Assembly: GCA_021775595.1 (NCBI GenBank) | Contig: JAJFHN010000006.1 | Location: 1-64,000, forward strand | Source of the DNA: Hyphomicrobiales bacterium | GTDB lineage: Bacteria; Pseudomonadota; Alphaproteobacteria; Rhizobiales; Methyloligellaceae | Direction: 5' to 3' | Length of the DNA: 64,000 bases | Part shown: positions 63,707 through 64,000 of the stretch, piece after piece | How the letters are laid out: the number at the start of each line of letters is the position of its first letter | Position numbering within the stretch: the first letter of the stretch is position 1 | Position numbers and translations under genes: made by a program | The notes under the pieces: generated by a model | Told to the model about the DNA's origin: nothing | Seen by the model: the letters and a program-made list of their open reading frames with translations, nothing else | The model's database searches: none

Positions 63707-64000
63707 TTATTTCTTGCGGGTGGTGTACCAGTTGTAAAATCCGCTGAACGATAGAAGCACCAAAAATATCGCCGCCGCGTCCATCAATAGAGGCCCCCAG
63801 AAACCGAAAATCCGTCCCGAGTGGAGATCGAGAAGGACGCGGCTGAGCGGCAGGCTCTGGGCGCGAAAACCTTGCATCAAAGTCTCGGAGTACTGGGCTG
63901 GCAAAGGGATGGCCTGCGACCAGGTGGCTTGCTCCTGAACCGGCTGCCAATGATCGAGAGACTTGGATGAATAGACAGCGTCCGGCGTGCGAATGACCAG
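63707..64000 (-). CDS. PepSY-associated TM protein (partial, C-terminal end)
   Basis: The frame runs from the right edge to a stop at 63707, giving the last 97 residues. They read LDHWQPVQEQATW... RVLLDLHSGRIFGFWG, then a final membrane segment PLLMDAAAIFLVLLSFSGFY and NWYTTRKK. The LHSGRIFG plus terminal TM is the C-terminal signature of PepSY-domain membrane proteins, often iron-reductase-like. The N-terminal part lies outside the window. Convergent with apbE. Confidence 0.75.
   Translation of the reverse strand: MVIRTPDAVYSSKSLDHWQPVQEQATWSQAIPLPAQYSETLMQGFRAQSLPLSRVLLDLHSGRIFGFWGPLLMDAAAIFLVLLSFSGFYNWYTTRKK

Overview
The window is GC-rich chromosomal DNA from an alphaproteobacterium. The block mnmE-mnmG-rsmG-parA-parB facing holA-lptE-leuS, the large 180-kDa-type NAD-glutamate dehydrogenase, a Trm112/UbiH/TesB/GlnK-Amt/FtsK/LolA neighbourhood, a possible CtrA-type site and parS sequences of the TGTTTCACGTGAAACA type all fit that class. 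I cannot assign a genus. The par locus with parS implies the left third lies in the origin-proximal part of the chromosome; I did not identify oriC itself.

Layout. 1-2448: the 5' part of a hybrid sensor kinase that runs off the left edge just at its Hpt histidine. 2.6-10.5 kb: a YyaL-type thioredoxin-domain protein diverges from mnmE, mnmG, rsmG, parA and parB (tRNA wobble modification, 16S methylation, chromosome segregation), with two parS sites inside the block. 10.5-14.7 kb: holA, lptE and leuS on the opposite strand. 14.9-23.9 kb: PLP-homeostasis protein, L,D-transpeptidase, OmpR-type regulator, exonuclease III, an outer-membrane beta-barrel protein, a candidate small RNA, LolA, FtsK and an aminotransferase. 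24-27.6 kb: a nitrogen module glnK-amt-amt in which glnK and the second amt each have their own sigma-54-like promoter. 27.7-33.9 kb: TesB, UbiH-type monooxygenase, Trm112, LON-domain protein, CnoX-type thioredoxin, prolyl-tRNA editing protein, a small membrane protein, tRNA-Gly(GCC) and an unknown conserved protein. 34-41.8 kb: RND/MMPL transporter, a beta-grasp protein, alpha/beta hydrolase, ADP-ribosylglycohydrolase, a HerA/DUF87 ATPase and a soluble histidine kinase. 41.9-44.8 kb: a secreted repeat protein facing a lemA-TPM-TPM operon.

45-50.1 kb is an accessory stretch: a frameshifted SDR gene, an MFS gene broken off exactly at a 16-bp direct repeat, a MoaF-like and an ABM-domain gene between the two copies of that repeat, a full-length phosphagen (arginine/creatine) kinase homologue, a long gene-poor gap, an FNT-family channel and degenerate palindromic repeats. 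The phosphagen kinase is the most unusual gene here, since this enzyme family is common in animals and sporadic in bacteria.

50.1-64 kb returns to ordinary content: AhpD-like protein, NAD-GDH, an MFS transporter, TfoX-N protein, a CaCA antiporter, an HxlR regulator with direct-repeat operators facing a small membrane protein gene, a cold-shock protein, a 14-TM drug-type MFS exporter, ApbE flavin transferase behind a strong AT-rich dyad, and the C-terminal end of a PepSY-type membrane protein cut by the right edge.
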